Of a stretch of DNA of 9,412 nucleotides, positions 7,488-9,412 are shown piece by piece. Both the position numbers and the translations under genes were made by a program. Under the pieces are notes generated by a model that worked only from the letters and a program-made list of their open reading frames with translations, was not told where the DNA came from and ran no database searches. Every line of letters begins with the position of its first letter. The stretch's first letter is position 1. Origin of the DNA: Deltaproteobacteria bacterium (lineage in GTDB: Bacteria; Myxococcota_A; UBA9160); assembly GCA_003520425.1 (NCBI GenBank), contig DOUU01000259.1:368-9779 (forward strand), written 5' to 3'.

Positions 7488-7673
7488 ACGACCTCTGCAG
7501 GTCCAAGAGCTAGGGTCGGCTGAGACCGAAAGCCGCAAGATACCTGATCGTTGTGCGCCTCAGGGGACACTGCCAAGTTTCTCAGCGCCTATTTCCGAGC
7601 CAGCTATACGCCTCCGAGCCAACCGTGGGAGAGGCGGAGCATAGGGGCTGCGCGGGGCCAGGCTCGGATCACT

Positions 7674-8040
7674 TCACGCCATCCGGCCAATGGTGCTGCG
7701 GAAGCGCGCGCGGCGTAGCCGAACAGTACAGAGCCGATCGCTGCCAGGACAAAAATTTGCGGCCAGATGACGGACAGCCCGGCTCGCGCTAGAGGCCTTC
7801 GCCAGCTTGAGGTGCGTCGGGGGGCGGCCAGCAGCAGGATCTGCACCGGTTCGGGCATGCGATCACGCCGATTGGTGCCGCCGGACAGCATCTGCAGCAG
7901 CAGCACCAGGATCAACAGCAGTCGGAACTGCGGTATCGAGTGGGTGTACCTAAAGGAAAATGCCCATAGCGGTGGCGGCGAACGCGGCATCACCAGCGGG
8001 TGCTCGACGGTGCCCCGTTGCGCTCGCGGATTAGCGCCGT
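7674..8040 (-). pseudogene. ABC-2 type export permease, degraded C-terminal remnant (YhhJ/YbhR type)
   Basis: Read on the - strand from 8040, the sequence gives TALIRER, then after one missing base GTVEHPLVMP. Together they restore the RERERGTVEHLLVMP motif of ABC-2 permeases. About 50 residues are then lost. AMGIFL (frame 2, followed by a stop) and SIPQFRLLLILVLLLQMLSG with GTNRRDRMPEPVQILLLAAP (frame 1) match the late transmembrane region. Another break replaces the usual TTHFVxxAQAILYRG, and AGLSVIWPQIFVLAAIGSV with LFGYAAR follows. A last shift gives the natural end ARFRSTIGRMA and stop at 7674-7676. So the piece has at least three frame breaks, an internal deletion and no N-terminal half. 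It begins exactly after the nodT stop codon. Such permeases pair with a HlyD-type adaptor and ABC ATPases, and an outer-membrane factor often lies beside them. It cannot make a working transporter. Confidence 0.85.
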
Positions 8041-9412
8041 CTAATGAGGTTCATTCCATTCGGCGTCGCTGAGCTTCCAGCCACCGCCCAATGCCTTATA
8101 GAGCGTCACGACCGCAGCGAGTTGATCGCGCTGGGTCTGGGCGAGGGCATCTTCTGCGGGGTAGAGTGCCTGCTCCGCGTCCAGCACGTCCAGGTAGGTC
8201 GCGCGGCCACCCTGATAGCGGAGCAGGGACAGCTCCACCGCTTCCTTGAGCGCCGCCACCTGCTTCTCGCGTGCTACCCGCTCCCCCATGAGCTCGGCGT
8301 CTGCGGCAAGAGCGTCGGACACCTCGCGGAAGGCTTGGATGATCGTGGCCTGGTACTGCGCGATCGTCTCGTCCCAGAAGGCCTTCTGTCCCTCGTACTG
8401 CTCGAGAAGCCTACCCCCCTGGAAGATGGGCCCGCTTACGTTGCCCACGATGTTCCAGACACTGAAGCCATTTTTAAACAGATCGCTGATCTTGCTGGCT
8501 TCACTGCCGTAGAGGGCTGACAGGCCCACCGTCGGAAAGAAGTTTGCAATCGCGACGCCGATCTCCGCATTGGCGCTTACCATGGTCTGCTCCACCTGCA
8601 AGATGTCGGGCCTTCGCTCAAGCAGGTCCGATGGCAAGCCCGGGGGCATCTCGGGCATGGTCTGCGCGATAAGCGCTGTCCCACGCGGGATCGGCTCCGG
8701 GTGCTTGCCGAGCAGGACGCTGAGCGCGTCTTCCTGCTGGGCGATCTCCCGCTTGAGGGCTGCGATCGTGGCCGCGCTCGAATCGAGCGCTGCCTCGGCG
8801 CGCGAGGTCGAGAGCTTGGTGTCCTTTCCGCCCACGTATCGGCGCGTGAACAGATCCAGCGTATCCGTGTACGTCTCGGCGCTCTCTCTTGCAATTTCGA
8901 GTTCGCGGTCGAGCTCAAGGAGCGCAAAGTATGCGGTCGCGACGTCGCTCACGAGCGTGAGCATGACGCCTCGCCGGGCTTCTTCGCTGGCCAGAAAGTT
9001 CGCGCGCGCGGCCTCCGTCGAGCGGCGGATCCGGCCCCAAACGTCGATCTCCCACGTCACGTTGACGGCGCCCAAAAAGCTATTGAACGCTGAGTTCGGC
9101 ACGGGAAGGCCGAGACCGAAGACCGGTGGAATGAACTCCCGCTGCCTCGCCGCCTCTGCCTGGTACGCGGCTTGTGGGTAGAACTGCGAGGCGGCGACGC
9201 CGACCAAGGCACGGGACTCCTCAATCCGCGCCACCGCCGTCTGCAGGTTGTAGTTGTTCTCAAGCGCCTCCTTGATCAGGCCCTTCAGCACGGGGTCGCC
9301 AAACAAGTCCCACCAGGGCAAGTCGGCAAGGGACGCCGCGTCCGGGGGGCCCAACGTCCCCCGGTACTGCTCGGGGGCGGCGACGGGTGGCCGCTCGTAG
9401 TCCGGGCCCACG
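8041..9412 (-). CDS. NodT-family outer-membrane efflux lipoprotein (5' end outside window)
   Basis: This is the outer-membrane channel component of a tripartite exporter (TolC/OprM-like, OEP family), passing substrates from an inner-membrane RND, MFS or ABC pump across the periplasm. 456 codons are visible; the frame is open at the window edge and begins VGPDYERPPV, which in NodT proteins directly follows the lipobox cysteine, so only the signal peptide is missing. Hallmarks in order are the first OEP repeat with LIKEALENNYNLQTAVARIE and AASQFYPQ, then WEIDVWGRIRRSTEAARANF, the link LLERRPDILQVEQ, and the second repeat with ANAEIGVAIANFFPTVGLSA, AFREVSDAL and YLDVLDAEQAL, ending at LYKALGGGWKL. 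No frame break is seen. The stop TAG (8041-8043) abuts the ABC-2 permease remnant, suggesting it once served an ABC exporter; it may now work with another pump encoded upstream. Confidence 0.95.
   Translation of the reverse strand, partial: VGPDYERPPVAAPEQYRGTLGPPDAASLADLPWWDLFGDPVLKGLIKEALENNYNLQTAVARIEESRALVGVAASQFYPQAAYQAEAARQREFIPPVFGLGLPVPNSAFNSFLGAVNVTWEIDVWGRIRRSTEAARANFLASEEARRGVMLTLVSDVATAYFALLELDRELEIARESAETYTDTLDLFTRRYVGGKDTKLSTSRAEAALDSSAATIAALKREIAQQEDALSVLLGKHPEPIPRGTALIAQTMPEMPPGLPSDLLERRPDILQVEQTMVSANAEIGVAIANFFPTVGLSALYGSEASKISDLFKNGFSVWNIVGNVSGPIFQGGRLLEQYEGQKAFWDETIAQYQATIIQAFREVSDALAADAELMGERVAREKQVAALKEAVELSLLRYQGGRATYLDVLDAEQALYPAEDALAQTQRDQLAAVVTLYKALGGGWKLSDAEWNEPH

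Noticed and set aside
7459..7499. Inverted repeat TGCAGAGG / CCTCTGCA across the stop of the membrane-protein gene
   Set aside because: Eight-base arms with a 25-base loop and no T run; too weak to call a terminator.
7604..7993. 129-codon - strand frame taken as an intact gene
   Set aside because: It is only one frame through a broken ABC-2 permease; the natural start, several segments and the natural end lie in other frames.
8044..9181. Several + strand open frames opposite nodT
   Set aside because: Antisense shadows of a clearly recognisable NodT protein.
1..9412. CRISPR array, tRNA, rRNA, transposase, integrase or toxin-antitoxin pair
   Set aside because: Looked for on both strands; no repeat arrays, cloverleaf-like sequences or matching protein motifs were seen.

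Overview
The window looks like a piece of a GC-rich bacterial chromosome, most likely from a proteobacterium or a similar diderm. Reasons are strong G/C preference at third codon positions in the main genes, an outer-membrane NodT-type efflux lipoprotein, and E. coli-like PflB/PflA sequences. I cannot fix the species. The signs of decay (many gene tails and heads, several single-base frame breaks) fit either a degrading accessory region or an assembly from uncultured material with some indel errors.

Left part (1-5075, + strand) is a pyruvate/fermentation block. It holds the 3' two-thirds of phosphoenolpyruvate synthase (ppsA), a 40-codon tail resembling a zinc alcohol dehydrogenase that overlaps the ppsA stop by ATGA, a frame-broken small ORF behind a near-perfect Shine-Dalgarno, then intact pyruvate formate-lyase (pflB) and its radical-SAM activase (pflA), which overlap by 8 bases. 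PpsA makes PEP from pyruvate. PflB, once PflA has made its glycyl radical, splits pyruvate with CoA to acetyl-CoA and formate. An alcohol dehydrogenase would have reoxidised NADH. Together they suggest an anaerobic or low-oxygen carbon-metabolism cluster.

Middle part (5076-6300) has no intact recognisable gene. It holds a strong 14-base-arm hairpin, a possible frame-broken helical small gene on the - strand, and a truncated, frame-broken 5' fragment of phosphoglycerate kinase (pgk).

The next part (6301-7487, + strand) carries two small intact genes with visibly less GC-biased codon use. One encodes a secreted glycine-rich protein of a type I recognise only as a conserved exported family. The other encodes a 150-residue protein with one N-terminal membrane segment. 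Neither has an assigned function.

Right part (7674-9412, - strand) is the nearly complete NodT-family outer-membrane factor gene, running off the window edge. Directly after its stop codon lies a degraded 3' remnant of an ABC-2 type export permease (YhhJ/YbhR type), which suggests this locus once encoded an ABC export system with its outer-membrane channel.

I found no CRISPR array, tRNA, rRNA, transposase or recognisable new defence system. The main interest is the density of gene remnants (adh tail, small ORF, pgk head, ABC permease tail) around intact pflBA and nodT.
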